This document shows, piece after piece, positions 45,207 to 55,827 of a stretch of DNA of 64,000 bases. Origin of the DNA: Burkholderia savannae (GTDB lineage Bacteria > Pseudomonadota > Gammaproteobacteria > Burkholderiales > Burkholderiaceae); assembly GCF_001524445.2 (NCBI RefSeq), contig NZ_CP013417.1, forward strand, positions 2,046,001-2,110,000. The letters are read 5' to 3'. The notes under the pieces are model-generated. The model worked only from the letters and a program-made list of their open reading frames with translations. It did no database searches and had not been told where the DNA came from. How positions within the stretch are numbered: position 1 is the stretch's first letter; each line of letters opens with the position of its first letter. A program made the translations under genes and the position numbers.

Positions 45207-45338
45207 GGCCCGCCTCCGCCGTCGGTTTCGTTCCATCCTAGCACTTTCGCACATGCCGGGAAAAACGACGCAAGCGGCGCTGGGCCGGCGCGAGAAGCCG
45301 CCTCGCGCCGGTCGGGCGTAGCCGAGGCGGCCGCCCGC

Positions 45339-45554
45339 TCAGAGGCGGGCGATCGATACTTCAGTCGACTTGACGAGCGCCACCACCTCGGTGCCCACCT
45401 TCAGCTCGAGTTCGTCGATCGAGCGCGTCGTGATGACCGACGTGACGATGCCGAACGGCGTGTCGACGTCGACTTCGGACACGACGGGCCCGCGGATGAT
45501 CTCCTTCACCTTGCCTCGGAATTGATTTCGTACGTTGATTGCCGTGATGCTCAT
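45339..45554 (-). CDS. Mop-type molybdopterin-binding protein (TOBE domain)
   Basis: A 71-residue protein made of one Mop/TOBE domain (SITAINVRNQFRGKVKEIIR; VVSEVDVDTPFGIVTSVITT; KVGTEVVALVKSTEV). Such proteins bind molybdate or tungstate in hexamers and store or sense it. It is the last gene after ssuDCB (86 bp after ssuB) and may be co-expressed with them. A GGAG sequence lies about ten bases before the ATG. Confidence 0.9.
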   Translation of the reverse strand: MSITAINVRNQFRGKVKEIIRGPVVSEVDVDTPFGIVTSVITTRSIDELELKVGTEVVALVKSTEVSIARL

Positions 45555-45639
45555 CGAGTATTCGCTCCGAATGGTTCGTCTGATTGATCGATGCGACCGG
45601 TTCGATCGCGCAGGCGGCGGCGCGAGCGCCGCGCGCCCG

Positions 45640-46626
45640 TCATACCGCCCAGCGCAATCCGCCCGCGGCGGCCGCGCGGCCGCGCACGCCGTCCGCAAGC
45701 GCGGCGGCCGGCGCCGTATTGGCCGCGTCCGCGCCCGTCAGCACGCGTTGCAGCACGCGCTCCTCGAGTGCGGCGAACGTCGCCGACGCGCGTGCGCGCG
45801 GCCGCTCGAGCGGCACCGGCTGATCGAACGCGACCCTGCCCGCCTCGATGAGCAGAATCCGGTCGCCGAGCGCAACCGCCTCCTGAACGTCATGCGTGAC
45901 GAGCAGCGCGGTAAATCGATGTTCGCGCCAGAGGCGCTCGATCAGCGCATGCATCTCGATGCGCGTGAGCGCATCGAGCGCGCCGAGCGGCTCGTCGAGC
46001 AGCAGCAGTTGCGGACGGTGAACGAGCGCCCGCGCGAGCGCGACGCGCTGCCGCTGGCCGCCCGACAGTTGCGCGGGCCAGTCGTTCGCGCGCGCGAGCA
46101 GCCCGACTTCGTCGAGCACGGCGCGCGCATCGTCCCTCGCGCGCCGCCCGAGACCGAGCATCACGTTCTGCAGCACGGTCTTCCACGGCAGCAGGCGCGC
46201 ATCCTGATACATGATTCGCGTATCGAGCGCGCCGCCGCCTTCGCCATGCTTGACGAGCGTGCCGGCGCTCGGCGTCTCGAGCTCCGCGACGAGCCGCAGC
46301 AGCGTCGATTTCCCGCAGCCGCTGCGGCCGACGATCGCGACGAAGCTGCCGCGCTCGATCGACAGGTCGACGTCGGCGAGCACGGTCCGCTCGCCGTAGC
46401 GCTTGCTCACGCGTTGCAGGCGCACCGATGCGTCCGCGGCGCCGTCGCGCGGCGCACGGCGAAATTCGCCGCCCGACGCGAACGGCAGCACGTGCGCGCC
46501 GCCGTCGCGCTCCAGCACCGCGGCGTCCTGCGCGTCGCCGTCCGTGGTGCGCGGCTGCGCGAGCTCGGCCTCGAGATCCGCGCCCGCGATCGGGCCATAC
46601 GTGGCGGCCAGCGTGGTTCCGTTCAT
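45640..46626 (-). CDS. ssuB: Aliphatic sulfonate importer ATPase SsuB
   Basis: A 328-residue ABC ATPase. A 65-residue non-conserved leader precedes the ABC domain with Walker [10 protein letters not shown], the [17 protein letters not shown] loop typical of SsuB/TauB, signature [15 protein letters not shown] and Walker [13 protein letters not shown]. It would energise sulfonate import through SsuC. The ATG at 46626 overlaps the ssuC stop (ATGA). The leader is longer than in E. coli SsuB. Confidence 0.92.
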   Translation of the reverse strand: MNGTTLAATYGPIAGADLEAELAQPRTTDGDAQDAAVLERDGGAHVLPFASGGEFRRAPRDGAADASVRLQRVSKRYGERTVLADVDLSIERGSFVAIVGRSGCGKSTLLRLVAELETPSAGTLVKHGEGGGALDTRIMYQDARLLPWKTVLQNVMLGLGRRARDDARAVLDEVGLLARANDWPAQLSGGQRQRVALARALVHRPQLLLLDEPLGALDALTRIEMHALIERLWREHRFTALLVTHDVQEAVALGDRILLIEAGRVAFDQPVPLERPRARASATFAALEERVLQRVLTGADAANTAPAAALADGVRGRAAAAGGLRWAV

Positions 46627-47441
46627 GCCTGGGCTCCCGGTTGATACGCGGGGTGCCAGCGCAGCGTCGCGCGCTCGAGCCATTTCGCGAGCACGTCGGC
46701 AAGCTTGCCGAGCACCGCGTACAGCAGGATGCCGACCACCACCACGTCGGTTTGCAAGAATTCGCGCGCGTTCATCGTCATGTAGCCGATGCCCGATTGC
46801 GCGGAGATCGTCTCGGCGACGATCAGCATCACCCACATCAGCCCGAGCGCGAATCGCACGCCGACGAGAATCGACGGCAGCGCGCCCGGCAGGATCACGT
46901 CGCGATAGAGCGCGAAGCCCTTCACGCCGTAGCTCCTCGCCATCTCGACGAGGCCCGCGTCGACCGAGCGGATTCCGTGATACGTGTTGATGTAGACCGG
47001 GAAGAACACGCCGAGCGCGACGAGGAAGAGCTTCGCCTTCTCGTCGATGCCGAACCACAGGATCACGAGCGGAATCATCGCGAGCGCGGGGATGTTGCGG
47101 ATCATCTGGATCGTCGAGTCGAGCGCGACTTCGGCCGCCTTCGAGAGCCCGGTCGCGAGGCCGAGCGCGAGCCCGACGCCGCCGCCGATCACGAAGCCGA
47201 CGAGCGCGCGCCACGTGCTGACTTTCACGTTCGCCCACATGTCGCCCGATTCGACGAGCGCCCACGCAGCGCGCACGACGGCGAACGGCTCGGGCAGCAC
47301 GCGGCTCGACAGCGCGCCCGAGCGCGCGGCGAATTCCCACGCGAGCACGAGCGCGAGCGGCACGAGCCACGGCGCGATCGCGCGCGCGGCTTGCCCGGCG
47401 CGGCGCACGGCGAAGCTCGGGCTTGAATGCGTCGTTGCCAT
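46623..47441 (-). CDS. ssuC: Aliphatic sulfonate importer permease SsuC
   Basis: A 272-residue permease with six membrane segments. Diagnostic parts are [44 protein letters not shown] (EAA loop) and [20 protein letters not shown]. It belongs to the SsuC/TauC branch and is paired with SsuB and SsuD. The ATG at 47441 follows GGAGGG. It starts 17 bp after ssuD. Confidence 0.93.
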   Translation of the reverse strand: MATTHSSPSFAVRRAGQAARAIAPWLVPLALVLAWEFAARSGALSSRVLPEPFAVVRAAWALVESGDMWANVKVSTWRALVGFVIGGGVGLALGLATGLSKAAEVALDSTIQMIRNIPALAMIPLVILWFGIDEKAKLFLVALGVFFPVYINTYHGIRSVDAGLVEMARSYGVKGFALYRDVILPGALPSILVGVRFALGLMWVMLIVAETISAQSGIGYMTMNAREFLQTDVVVVGILLYAVLGKLADVLAKWLERATLRWHPAYQPGAQA

Positions 47442-47458
47442 GTCGATGCCCTCCCCGC

Positions 47459-48625
47459 TCAGCTCTGGCTCGCCTTCGGCAGATACTGATTGCCGACGAC
47501 TTCGCCGAACGGCCCCGACAGCGGCCCCGACAGCGGCCCCGTGCGACGCGCGCCGCCGCCCTTGACAAGCGGGAACACGAGCTCGGCGAAGCGGTACGAT
47601 TCCTCGAGATGCGGATAGCCGGACAGGATGAACGTCTCGATGCCGAGCGCCGCGTATTCGCGCATCCGCGCGGCGACTTGCTCGGGATTCCCGACGAGCG
47701 CCGTCCCCGCGCCGCCGCGCACGAGCCCGACGCCCGCCCACAGATTCGGATAGACCTCGAGCTCCTGGCGCGAACCGCGTTTGCCGCCGTGCAGCGCGGC
47801 CATCCGGCGCTGACCTTCGGAATCCATCTTCGAGAACGCCTGCTGCGCGCGCACGATCGTGTCGTCGTCGAGCCGGCTGATGAGGCGATCGGCGTCGCGC
47901 CACGCTTCCTCTTCGGTCTCGCGCACGATCACGTGCAGGCGGATTCCGAACTTGATCTGGCGGCCGCGCTCGGCCGCACGCGCGCGAATGTCGGCGATCT
48001 TCTTCTCGACCGCGGCGGGCGGCTCGCCCCAGGTCAGATAGGTATCGATGTGGTCGGCCGCGATCGCGTGCGCGGCGGGCGACGAGCCGCCGAACCACAG
48101 CGGCGGATGAGGATGCTGAACGGGCGGATACAGCAGCTTGCCGCCCTTCGCCTGCAGGTGCTCGCCGTCGAAATCGACGCTGCCGTTCCCGTGCGATTCG
48201 GCGAGCAGCTTGCGCCAGATGTGCAGGAAATCGTCGGTGATCGCGTAGCGCGTGTCGTGATCGGCGAAGAGGCCGTCACCTTCGAGCTCGGCCGAATCGC
48301 CGCCCGTCACGACGTTGATCAGCAGGCGCCCGTCGGAGAGCCGGTCGAACGTCGACGCCATCCGCGCGGACAGCCCGGGCGACGACAACCCCGGCCGGAT
48401 CGCGACCAGGAATTTCAGGCGCTTCGTCGCCGGAATGAGGCTCGACGCGACGACCCACGCATCCTCGCACGAGCGGCCCGTCGGCAGCAGCACGCCGTCA
48501 TAGCCGAGCGTGTCGGCCGCGACGGCGACCTGCCGGAAGTAATCGTAATCCGCGGCGCGTGCGCCCTCGGCCGTGCCGAGATAGCGGCTGTCGCCGTGCG
48601 TGGGGATGAACCAAAACACATTCAT
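47459..48625 (-). CDS. ssuD: FMNH2-dependent alkanesulfonate monooxygenase SsuD
   Basis: A 388-residue two-component monooxygenase that releases sulfite from alkanesulfonates. It shows [20 protein letters not shown], Cys53 in [22 protein letters not shown] and the mobile-loop region [21 protein letters not shown]. The C-terminal tail holds a duplicated GPLS unit ([13 protein letters not shown]) caused by a 12-bp repeat. The partner flavin reductase SsuE is not in this cluster. Confidence 0.95.
   Translation of the reverse strand: MNVFWFIPTHGDSRYLGTAEGARAADYDYFRQVAVAADTLGYDGVLLPTGRSCEDAWVVASSLIPATKRLKFLVAIRPGLSSPGLSARMASTFDRLSDGRLLINVVTGGDSAELEGDGLFADHDTRYAITDDFLHIWRKLLAESHGNGSVDFDGEHLQAKGGKLLYPPVQHPHPPLWFGGSSPAAHAIAADHIDTYLTWGEPPAAVEKKIADIRARAAERGRQIKFGIRLHVIVRETEEEAWRDADRLISRLDDDTIVRAQQAFSKMDSEGQRRMAALHGGKRGSRQELEVYPNLWAGVGLVRGGAGTALVGNPEQVAARMREYAALGIETFILSGYPHLEESYRFAELVFPLVKGGGARRTGPLSGPLSGPFGEVVGNQYLPKASQS
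47511..47540 (-). repeat. 12-bp tandem repeat at the ssuD 3' end
   Basis: Two and a half copies of GGCCCCGACAGC encode the repeated Gly-Pro-Leu-Ser of the SsuD tail. The unit keeps the frame. Confidence 0.85.
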
Positions 48626-48943
48626 GCGATGCTCCTGCCTGACTGATCGTGCGAAGAAGTGGGCGGCGGCGCGGCACTCGCGGATGAGTTGGGGAACGCA
48701 TGCCGCGGCGAACCGCTCGGCTTGCGTGCGCTTTCGCGCGATGGGCGGCCCGGCCGTCTCTGGGGAACCAGTCTAGGGAGCGCGGTTTCGTATAGGAACG
48801 ATTTTTTTGAGCTTAGGTTTTCCGCTTTCGTGCATAGCGTGCTGCTGCAGCGAATATGGGCGCACGGGCCCCTATAATGTTGCCCAAGTCCCTAACAACC
48901 CGGCGCGCGCCGCACGGCGCCGCGCCTTTACGTGACGCTCTCG
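48626..48943. other. Divergent promoter region ssuD / membrane protein
   Basis: This 318-bp stretch serves two divergent genes. A perfect TATAAT at 48873-48878 points toward the membrane protein, with no convincing -35. An AT-rich patch at about 48795-48835 would suit a CysB/Cbl-type activator of ssuD, but I cannot define a site. Confidence 0.5.
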
Positions 48944-49372
48944 ATGCAGAAAGTGATCCTGCCGTTTCTGTCCGGCTTTCTCGCCGCGCTCTTCTTCCGT
49001 GAAGCGACGCTCGCGCTATTGCATACGGCCGGCCTCATCGACGCGACCGGCTTCTCGACCGTGCCATTCGTCCCGCTCGGCATTCCTGAATTCGTCGCGA
49101 ACGCGATCATGAGCGCGTGCTGGGCGATCCTGATGGCGTGGCTGCTGCGCGTGTCGCCCGAGCGCGCGGCGCCATGGGTGCCGTCGCTCATGTTCGGCGG
49201 CATCGTGCTCACCGCCGCGCGCGTGTTCGCGATCGATCCGCTGCGCGGCTTCTGGCCGGCCGGCAACATGCTGCCGCCCCTCGTCGTCGGCTTCGTCGCG
49301 AACGCCGTCTGGGGCTGGGGCGCGCTCGTGTTCATGCGAGCGTTCATGTCGGACAACGGCGACGACGCGTGA
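48944..49372 (+). CDS. Conserved membrane protein of unknown function
   Basis: A 142-residue protein with four predicted membrane segments (for example VILPFLSGFLAALFF and VGFVANAVWGWGALVFM) and a charged C-terminus. I do not recognise the family. The ATG at 48944 is chosen. An in-frame GTG at 48932 is four codons earlier and no good ribosome-binding site precedes either. A TATAAT lies 66 bp upstream. It is divergent from ssuD. Confidence 0.65.
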   Translation: MQKVILPFLSGFLAALFFREATLALLHTAGLIDATGFSTVPFVPLGIPEFVANAIMSACWAILMAWLLRVSPERAAPWVPSLMFGGIVLTAARVFAIDPLRGFWPAGNMLPPLVVGFVANAVWGWGALVFMRAFMSDNGDDA

Positions 49373-49834
49373 GCGCCGCCGATCGGGCGCGGCGTTCACC
49401 ACCGCCGTCGCGCGCCGCGCTGACCGCGCGCGACGCGAAGATCGTCCATCGTTCGACGGACGATCGCGCCGATACCTGAATGGATGGCGGATGGCCGCGG
49501 TCGCCGACGGATCGACGTTTCCGCGTCGCGCCGGTCGAAAAAATTCTCGGCGCGTCGGCCGGGGAGCCTTCGGCGAATCGGTTGAATTGTCTTCGACGAG
49601 GCGATCGTTCGGATCGATCGTGACGCGCTCGTCGAGCGCCGATCGAATGACCCGCGCCGCGTCGTGCAGCATCGGGCGCGCCGCGCTATGCGCGCGCGGC
49701 CCCGCGCATGGCGCGCCCGGAAGCGCGCGGAAACCGCGGAGCGTGCTCGTCGGCGGTCGAGGCCGACGGCCTCCTCGCTTCCTCGCCTTCGCATGCGTCG
49801 CCGCGCACCACGCAACCCGCGCAACGCCCCGCCG
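49373..49834. other. Gap between convergent genes
   Basis: The 462-bp stretch contains an inverted repeat GATCGTCC/GGACGATC (49440-49465) that may help end transcription of the membrane protein gene, though no T-run follows. I see no gene. Confidence 0.45.
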
Positions 49835-50977
49835 TCAGTCGCGCAAACCTCTGAGCGGATGCTCGTCCGCGCGCCACGGGCTCTCGAACATCCTCGCGAC
49901 CACCTCCGCCGTCACGTCCGAGATCGTCGGATAACGCCACTTCGGCGCGTGATCCTTGTCGACGATCACCGCGCGCACGCCTTCGATCACGTCGCCGCGC
50001 GCGAACGTCGAACGCGTCAGGTCGAGATCGCGCCGCAGGCAATCCGCCATCGTCGCGCCGCGCGCGCGCTCGACGACTTCGAGCGACACCGCCATCGACA
50101 GCGGCGACAGCGCGCCGCCGCGCATCGCATCGCGCGCCTTGTCGAGCCACGCGCTGCGCACCGAAGCGTCGCGCTCGGCGTCGAGGGACGCGGCGATCGC
50201 GGCGACGTCGGCCCGCGCGAAATGCCTGTCGATCGACGCGCGCGCGGCCGCGAGCGTCGACGCGTCGGGCGCGGGCGCCGGCGCGTGCCGCGCCGCTTCG
50301 GCCGCGACGCGCGCCGTCACCGCCGCGCCGTCGTCGAAGCGCTCGGTGCGCAGCGCGTCGATGAGCGCCGGCAGCGCCGCATCCGGCAGATACGCGTCGG
50401 CAAGCTGCGCATACAGCGCGCTCGCCGCGTCGAGCGTCGCGCCCGTGACGGCGAGATAGCGGCCGAGCGCGCCCGGCGTGCGCGCGAGAAACCAGCTCAT
50501 GCCGACGTCGGGAAAGAGCCCGATGCGCGTCTCCGGCATCGCCATCTTCGTCGAGTCCGTGACGACGCGCAGCCCGCCGGTGTGCTTCGCCGCCTGCGAG
50601 ATGCCCATCCCGCCGCCCATCACGACGCCGTGCATCAGCGCGATGTACGGCTTCGGATAGGCGAAGATCGCGTGGTTCAGCGAATACTCTTCGATGAAGA
50701 ACGTGTCGATCGACGCCTGATCGCCGCGCCGGTGCGCATCGTGGAAGAAGCGCACGTCGCCGCCCGCGCAGAACGCGCGCGGATGCGGGCTGTGGATCAC
50801 GACCGCGAGCACGCCGGGATCGTCGCGCCACGCGTCGAGCGCGCGGTGCAGCGCGCGGATCATGCCGGTCGACAGCGCATTGAGCGCTTGCGGACGGTTC
50901 AGTTCGAGAAAGCCGATGCGGTTCGCGACGTGCGCGCGGACGTCAGCCTCGGGCGAATCGGTAAGGGAAGCGTTCAT
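49835..50977 (-). CDS. 3-hydroxyisobutyryl-CoA hydrolase family protein
   Basis: A 380-residue member of the crotonase superfamily, HIBYL-CoA hydrolase branch, probably in valine breakdown. It shows GFLELNRPQALNALSTGMIR, CAGGDVRFFHDA (oxyanion hole), MGGGMGISQAAKHTGGLRV and MPETRIGLFPDVGMSWFLAR, where the catalytic Glu lies. The family also contains enoyl-CoA hydratases, and the longer C-terminal part supports hydrolase. No other valine genes are nearby. The ATG at 50977 has a weak ribosome-binding site. Confidence 0.8.
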   Translation of the reverse strand: MNASLTDSPEADVRAHVANRIGFLELNRPQALNALSTGMIRALHRALDAWRDDPGVLAVVIHSPHPRAFCAGGDVRFFHDAHRRGDQASIDTFFIEEYSLNHAIFAYPKPYIALMHGVVMGGGMGISQAAKHTGGLRVVTDSTKMAMPETRIGLFPDVGMSWFLARTPGALGRYLAVTGATLDAASALYAQLADAYLPDAALPALIDALRTERFDDGAAVTARVAAEAARHAPAPAPDASTLAAARASIDRHFARADVAAIAASLDAERDASVRSAWLDKARDAMRGGALSPLSMAVSLEVVERARGATMADCLRRDLDLTRSTFARGDVIEGVRAVIVDKDHAPKWRYPTISDVTAEVVARMFESPWRADEHPLRGLRD

Positions 50978-51005
50978 GACGATGGGAAGTGGGCGGGCGC
51001 GGCCG

Positions 51006-51344
51006 TCAATGCGCCTGCATTTTCGAAAAGAGATTGAGCACCACCACGCCCGAGACGATGAGCGCGAGCCCGACCACCGCCGGCCAGTCCGGCACCTGCC
51101 GATACAGCACGACGGCGACGAGCGTGATGAGCACGATGCCCGCACCCGACCAGATCGCATACACGACGCCCACCGGCATGCTCTTGAGCGTCAGCGACAG
51201 GCAATAGAACGCGGTGCCGTAACCCGCGGCGACGATGAGCGTCGGCCAGAGCCGCGTGAAACCTTCGGCCGCGCGCAGCGCCGACGTGCCGATCACCTCG
51301 GCGACGATCGCGATCGCGAGCCATGCATAGCTGGGCAGTTGCAT
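51006..51344 (-). CDS. SMR-family small multidrug transporter
   Basis: A 112-residue EmrE/SugE-like protein with four membrane helices. Glu16 in AIVAEVIGTSALRAAEGF is the essential proton- and drug-binding residue, and SMPVGVVYAIWSGAGIVLI is the conserved helix 3. It would export cationic drugs or guanidinium-like compounds. GAGGAG precedes the ATG. It starts just four bases after the UPF0303 gene. Confidence 0.92.
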   Translation of the reverse strand: MQLPSYAWLAIAIVAEVIGTSALRAAEGFTRLWPTLIVAAGYGTAFYCLSLTLKSMPVGVVYAIWSGAGIVLITLVAVVLYRQVPDWPAVVGLALIVSGVVVLNLFSKMQAH

Positions 51345-51348
51345 CGCG

Positions 51349-51846
51349 TCAGCTCCTCACGAGCGCCAGCGTTTCGTACGCGTGGCCGAGCTGCGCGCAC
51401 AGCGCTTCGACGACGAGCTCGTGATCGCCCCGCTGCGGCAGCCCCGACACCGTCACCGAGCCGATCACGCCCGCCCCGGCCACCGCGAGCGGAAACGCGC
51501 CGCCGTGCGACGCGTATTCGGACGCGGACAGCCCGTGCTTGTCGGCGAGCGTCGCACCGGCCTGCTGCATCCACAGGCCGACCGCATACGAGCTGCGCCG
51601 GAAATGCGCGACGACATTGCCTTTGCGGCGCGCCCAATCGACGTTGTCAGGCGTCGCGCCGTCGAGCAACGCGAAGAAGAGCGGCTGCCCGAACGTGCGC
51701 ACGTCGATCGCGACGGCATGGCCGCGCGCGAGCGCGAGCTCGCGCAGCTGCGAGCCGAGCGCCCATGCGCGCGCGGCGTCGAACTGCGGGAACACGAGGG
51801 TCTTTTCCTGTACGGCGATCGACTGCAGATCGAGAGCGATGTCCAT
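51349..51846 (-). CDS. UPF0303 protein (heme-degrading domain-like)
   Basis: A 165-residue protein of UPF0303, related to the GlcG/HbpS heme-binding group. It contains [41 protein letters not shown] and [38 protein letters not shown] segments (fragments shown). The molecular role is not established. The ATG at 51846 matches the family start. The gene is followed at once by an SMR transporter gene, so both may be one transcript. Confidence 0.8.
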   Translation of the reverse strand: MDIALDLQSIAVQEKTLVFPQFDAARAWALGSQLRELALARGHAVAIDVRTFGQPLFFALLDGATPDNVDWARRKGNVVAHFRRSSYAVGLWMQQAGATLADKHGLSASEYASHGGAFPLAVAGAGVIGSVTVSGLPQRGDHELVVEALCAQLGHAYETLALVRS

Positions 51847-52032
51847 GACGCGTGTGTGCGAACGATAGAGAAAATGCAAGAAGGAAATGCCGCGCCGCCT
51901 CGGGCGGCCGGCGCGCTGCGCGGCCCGTGCGGTGCGGCCGGCGAAACAGTCCGGTGAAACGCTCCGATTCTAGCGCAGCGCCGCTTCCGAGCCGTTCGGG
52001 CGCGGCGGCGAACGGAAATCGTCAGGAAGGTG

Positions 52033-52061
52033 TTGCATTTCTCCGGGTATCTCCTTATAAT
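52033..52061 (+). promoter_or_regulatory. Promoter of the initiator tRNA gene
   Basis: TTGCAT and TATAAT are separated by 17 bases, a near-consensus sigma-70 promoter. Transcription should start about ten bases before the tRNA. Confidence 0.88.
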
Positions 52062-52077
52062 TTCATCTTTCGACGGA

Positions 52078-52154
<77 letters not shown>

Positions 52155-52497
52155 AGCCAGGTTTTTCGCAAGCGGCGCCGAGTGCGCGATCATGCGAAAA
52201 CGGACGAATCCACGTCGAAACCGATCAGAAAGCCCGCCCTCAACGGTGGGCTTTTTGCTTTTCGGGCGCCTGCTCGATTGCGTCGCCGATCTGCATCCGA
52301 ACGCCATCGCGCGCAGCCGGCGCGACACGCGCCGAACGAAAGCGCAACGCGCGAGCGCGGGCAACCACGATCGCGCGAAAAGCCTGTCGCGAACGCGACG
52401 CCGCGCACGCGCCGTTCAGCACGGCGCTCCACGGCGAGCGTTCGAGAATGCCCCCGCCCGGTGATACACTCGCATCACCATTTCCCATCCCCTTCCT
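52155..52497. other. Gap between tRNA and NUDIX gene
   Basis: It holds the tRNA terminator at 52229-52258. The remaining sequence to 52497 should carry the promoter of the NUDIX-aat-bpt group, but no -35/-10 pair is obvious. No integrase or att repeat is seen next to this tRNA. Confidence 0.55.
52229..52258 (+). terminator. Terminator after tRNA-fMet
   Basis: AAAGCCCGCC pairs with GGTGGGCTTT (one G-T pair) around a CTCAAC loop, and a T-run follows directly. Confidence 0.88.
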
Positions 52498-53043
52498 ATG
52501 AAATTCTGTTCCGTTTGCGGTCACGAAGTCATTGCGCGCATCCCGCCGGGAGACAATCGCGAGCGCTTTGTCTGCGACCATTGCGGCACGATCCACTATC
52601 AGAACCCGCGCAACGTCGTGGGCACGATTCCCGTGTGGGGCGAGCAGGTGCTGCTGTGCCGGCGCGCGATCGAGCCGCGCTACGGCTTCTGGACGCTGCC
52701 CGCGGGCTTCATGGAGATGGGCGAGACGACGGCCGAGGCCGCGGCGCGCGAAACGCTCGAGGAAGCGGGCGCGCGCGTCGAGGTGCAGAATCTCTTCACG
52801 CTGCTGAACGTGCCGCACGTCCATCAGGTGCATCTCTTCTATCTGGCGCGCCTCGTCGATCCGTCTTTCGAGGCGGGCGAGGAAAGCCTCGAAGTGCGGC
52901 TCTTCGACGAAGCGGACATTCCGTGGGACGACATCGCGTTCCCGACCGTCAGCCAGACGCTGCGGTTCTTCTTCGCCGACCGCGAGGCGGGCGACTACGG
53001 CGTCCACACGGGCGACATCTTCCGCTCGCTGCGCAACGGCTAG
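52498..53043 (+). CDS. Zinc-ribbon NUDIX hydrolase
   Basis: A 181-residue NUDIX enzyme with an N-terminal zinc ribbon: CSVCGHEV and CDHCGTIHY hold four cysteines. The NUDIX box reads [22 protein letters not shown]. Such enzymes hydrolyse nucleoside diphosphate derivatives such as ADP-ribose or NADH. The exact substrate is unknown. The ATG at 52498 follows the sequence CTTCCT. It is followed eight bases later by aat. Confidence 0.9.
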   Translation: MKFCSVCGHEVIARIPPGDNRERFVCDHCGTIHYQNPRNVVGTIPVWGEQVLLCRRAIEPRYGFWTLPAGFMEMGETTAEAAARETLEEAGARVEVQNLFTLLNVPHVHQVHLFYLARLVDPSFEAGEESLEVRLFDEADIPWDDIAFPTVSQTLRFFFADREAGDYGVHTGDIFRSLRNG

Positions 53044-53051
53044 GCGCGCGC

Positions 53052-53819
53052 ATGGTTCCCTGGCTCGGCCCCGACGATCCGTTTCCGAGCGTCGAGCGCG
53101 CGCTCGGCGCGGCGAGCGGCGCGCCCGGCCTCCTCGCCGCGAGCGCCGACCTGCTGCCGTCGCGCCTCATCGACGCGTACCGGCGCGGCATCTTCCCGTG
53201 GTATTCGGACGGCCAGCCGGTGCTCTGGTGGAGCCCCGATCCGCGGATGATCCTCGCGCCCACCGAATTCAAGATTTCCGCGACGTTCAGAAAGACGCTC
53301 AAGCGCGTGCTGCGCGAGCCGCGCTGGGAGATTCGCGTCGACAGCGACTTCGCCGGCGTGATGCGCGCGTGCGCGCAGGCGCCTCGGCCCGGACAGCGCG
53401 GTACGTGGATCACCGCGGAGATCGTCGACGCGTATTCGTCGCTGCACCGCGCGGGCGACGCGCACAGCATCGAAACCTGGCTCGACGGCCGCCGCGTGGG
53501 CGGCCTTTACGGCGTGTCGTTCGGCCGGATGTTCTTCGGCGAATCGATGTACGCGGACGTGAGCGACGCGTCGAAAATCGCGCTCGCGGCGCTCGTCGCG
53601 CACCTGCGCGAGCACAGGGTAGAAATGATAGACTGCCAGCAGAACACGTCGCATCTGGCGTCGCTCGGCGGCCGGGAAATCGCGCGCAAGGCGTTCGTCG
53701 CCCACGTGCGCCGCGCCGTCGGCGAAGCGCCGATACCATGGCGGTTCGACAAGACCGTCGTCGCCGGGCTGCTCGGCCATGCCGCTTCGGCGACGGCAGC
53801 GGATGCGTTCGATCGTTAG
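53052..53819 (+). CDS. aat: Leucyl/phenylalanyl-tRNA--protein transferase Aat
   Basis: A 255-residue Aat, which attaches Leu or Phe to proteins with N-terminal Lys or Arg and marks them for ClpAP through ClpS. It shows [56 protein letters not shown] and [18 protein letters not shown], all typical. The ATG at 53052 matches the family length. It is followed by bpt, the partner transferase. Confidence 0.96.
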   Translation: MVPWLGPDDPFPSVERALGAASGAPGLLAASADLLPSRLIDAYRRGIFPWYSDGQPVLWWSPDPRMILAPTEFKISATFRKTLKRVLREPRWEIRVDSDFAGVMRACAQAPRPGQRGTWITAEIVDAYSSLHRAGDAHSIETWLDGRRVGGLYGVSFGRMFFGESMYADVSDASKIALAALVAHLREHRVEMIDCQQNTSHLASLGGREIARKAFVAHVRRAVGEAPIPWRFDKTVVAGLLGHAASATAADAFDR

Positions 53820-53852
53820 CGCGGCAAAACATCAATACATCGAGAGCTGCCC

Positions 53853-54683
53853 ATGACTCATCCCACTGAGCTGCCGCTTTCACCGCTTTCGGCGTTGCAA
53901 TTCTATGCGACGGCCCCCTACCCGTGCAGTTATCTGGACGGGCGCATCGCGCGCTCGCAAGTCGCGACGCCCAGTCATCTGATCAATTCGGACATCTACA
54001 CCGAGCTCGTCAAGGCAGGCTTTCGCCGCTCCGGCGTGTTCACGTACCGCCCCTACTGCGACGGCTGCCGTGCGTGCGTGCCGGTGCGCGTGCCCGTCGA
54101 CGCGTTCAAGGCGAGCCGCACGCAGCGGCGCGCATGGAAGCGTCATCGCGCGCTCGTCGCGACGGTGTCGCCGCTCCATTACGACGAAGAGCATTACGCG
54201 CTCTACATGCGCTATCAGTCGGCGCGCCACGCGGGCGGCGGCATGGATCGCGACAGCCGCGATCAATACGAGCAATTTCTGCTGCAGAGCCGGATCAACT
54301 CGCGGCTCGTCGAGTTCCGCGATCTCGATCCGGCGCAGGACGGAGCGAGCGCGCTGCGCATGGTCAGCATGATCGACATCCTCGGCGACGGCCTGTCGTC
54401 CGTCTACACGTTCTTCGATCCCGACGAGCCGCACGCGAGCTACGGCACCTACAACATCCTCTGGCAGATCGAGCAGGCGAAGAGCCTGCGCCTGCCGTAC
54501 GTCTATCTCGGCTACTGGATTCGCGAGAGCCCGAAGATGGCGTACAAGGCGAACTTCCATCCGCTCGAAGGGCTCGTCGACGGCCGCTGGAAAGTGCTCG
54601 ATCCGACGCTCGTCGACCTGCCGCCCGTCGATGCCGCGTTCGCGCGCGCGCCGCTGCCGGGCGGCCATTCGGGCACGCGCTGA
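53853..54683 (+). CDS. bpt: Aspartate/glutamate leucyltransferase Bpt
   Basis: A 276-residue Bpt, an arginyl-transferase-fold enzyme that attaches Leu to N-terminal Asp or Glu. It shows the N-terminal CSYLDGR and the cysteine cluster [15 protein letters not shown], then [11 protein letters not shown] and [22 protein letters not shown] motifs. It extends the N-end rule begun by Aat and is encoded 33 bp after it. Function is well established in the family. Confidence 0.95.
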   Translation: MTHPTELPLSPLSALQFYATAPYPCSYLDGRIARSQVATPSHLINSDIYTELVKAGFRRSGVFTYRPYCDGCRACVPVRVPVDAFKASRTQRRAWKRHRALVATVSPLHYDEEHYALYMRYQSARHAGGGMDRDSRDQYEQFLLQSRINSRLVEFRDLDPAQDGASALRMVSMIDILGDGLSSVYTFFDPDEPHASYGTYNILWQIEQAKSLRLPYVYLGYWIRESPKMAYKANFHPLEGLVDGRWKVLDPTLVDLPPVDAAFARAPLPGGHSGTR

Positions 54684-54785
54684 CGGCGTGGCGCACGTGC
54701 GCCGCCGCCCGCCCGGCGAAGGCGCGTCGGCGCTTCTCGGCTAAAATAGCGGGTTGTCAATTTTTCGGCTGCCGCCGCCTCTTCC

Positions 54786-55823
54786 GTGTTCAGCTCCCTC
54801 TATCCGCTTGCCCGCGCGTCTCTCTTCAAGATGGACGCCGAGGACGCCCATCATCTGACCCTGCGCATGCTCGGCGCCGCGGGCCGCACCGGCCTCGCGT
54901 GCGCGCTCTCCTCGCACGTGCCCGACGCGCCGCGCATCGTGATGGGGCTCGAGTTCCGCAATCCGGTCGGACTCGCGGCCGGCCTCGACAAGGACGGCGC
55001 GGCGATCGACGGCTTCGCCGCGCTCGGCTTCGGCTTCATCGAGGTCGGCACGGTCACGCCGCGCGCGCAGCCCGGCAATCCGCGCCCGCGGATGTTCCGG
55101 CTGCCCGAGGCGCAAGCGATCATCAACCGGATGGGCTTCAACAACAGCGGCGTCGACCAGTTCGTGAAGAACGTGCAGGCGGCGCGCTATCGCGGCGTGC
55201 TCGGGCTGAACATCGGCAAGAACGCCGACACGCCGATCGAGCGCGCGGCCGACGATTACCTGTACTGCCTCGAGCGCGTCTATCCGTTCGCGAGCTACGT
55301 GACGATCAACATCTCGTCGCCGAATACGAAGAACCTGCGCCAGTTGCAGGGCGCGGGCGAGCTCGACGCGCTGCTCGCCGCGCTGAAGGACAAGCAGCGG
55401 CGTCTCGCCGACCTGCACGGCAAGCTCGTGCCGCTCGCGCTGAAGATCGCGCCGGACCTCGACGACGAGCAGGTGAAGGAGATCGCCGCGACGCTCTTGC
55501 GCCACCAGATCGAAGGCGTGATCGCGACCAACACGACGCTGTCGCGCGACGCCGTGAAGGGCCTGCCGCACGCCGACGAAGCGGGCGGGCTGTCCGGGCG
55601 GCCGGTGTTCGACGCGTCGAACGCGGTGATCCGCAAGCTGCACGCGGAGCTCGGCGACGCCGTGCCCATCATCGGCGTGGGCGGCATCTTCTCCGGCGAG
55701 GACGCGCGTGCGAAACTCGCGGCGGGCGCGTCGCTCGTGCAGGTGTACACGGGCTTCATCTATCGCGGCCCGGCGCTCGTCGCCGAATGCGTGAAGGCGA
55801 TCGCTCGCGAGCAAGCGCGGTGA
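54786..55823 (+). CDS. pyrD: Dihydroorotate dehydrogenase (quinone), class 2
   Basis: A 345-residue class 2 PyrD, which oxidises dihydroorotate to orotate on the membrane with ubiquinone in pyrimidine synthesis. The amphipathic N-terminal helices, [20 protein letters not shown], the catalytic Ser in [16 protein letters not shown] and the FMN-binding [19 protein letters not shown] are all visible. The start is GTG at 54786, in keeping with homologues that begin LYPLAR near this point. Confidence 0.96.
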   Translation: MFSSLYPLARASLFKMDAEDAHHLTLRMLGAAGRTGLACALSSHVPDAPRIVMGLEFRNPVGLAAGLDKDGAAIDGFAALGFGFIEVGTVTPRAQPGNPRPRMFRLPEAQAIINRMGFNNSGVDQFVKNVQAARYRGVLGLNIGKNADTPIERAADDYLYCLERVYPFASYVTINISSPNTKNLRQLQGAGELDALLAALKDKQRRLADLHGKLVPLALKIAPDLDDEQVKEIAATLLRHQIEGVIATNTTLSRDAVKGLPHADEAGGLSGRPVFDASNAVIRKLHAELGDAVPIIGVGGIFSGEDARAKLAAGASLVQVYTGFIYRGPALVAECVKAIAREQAR

Positions 55824-55827
55824 TATA

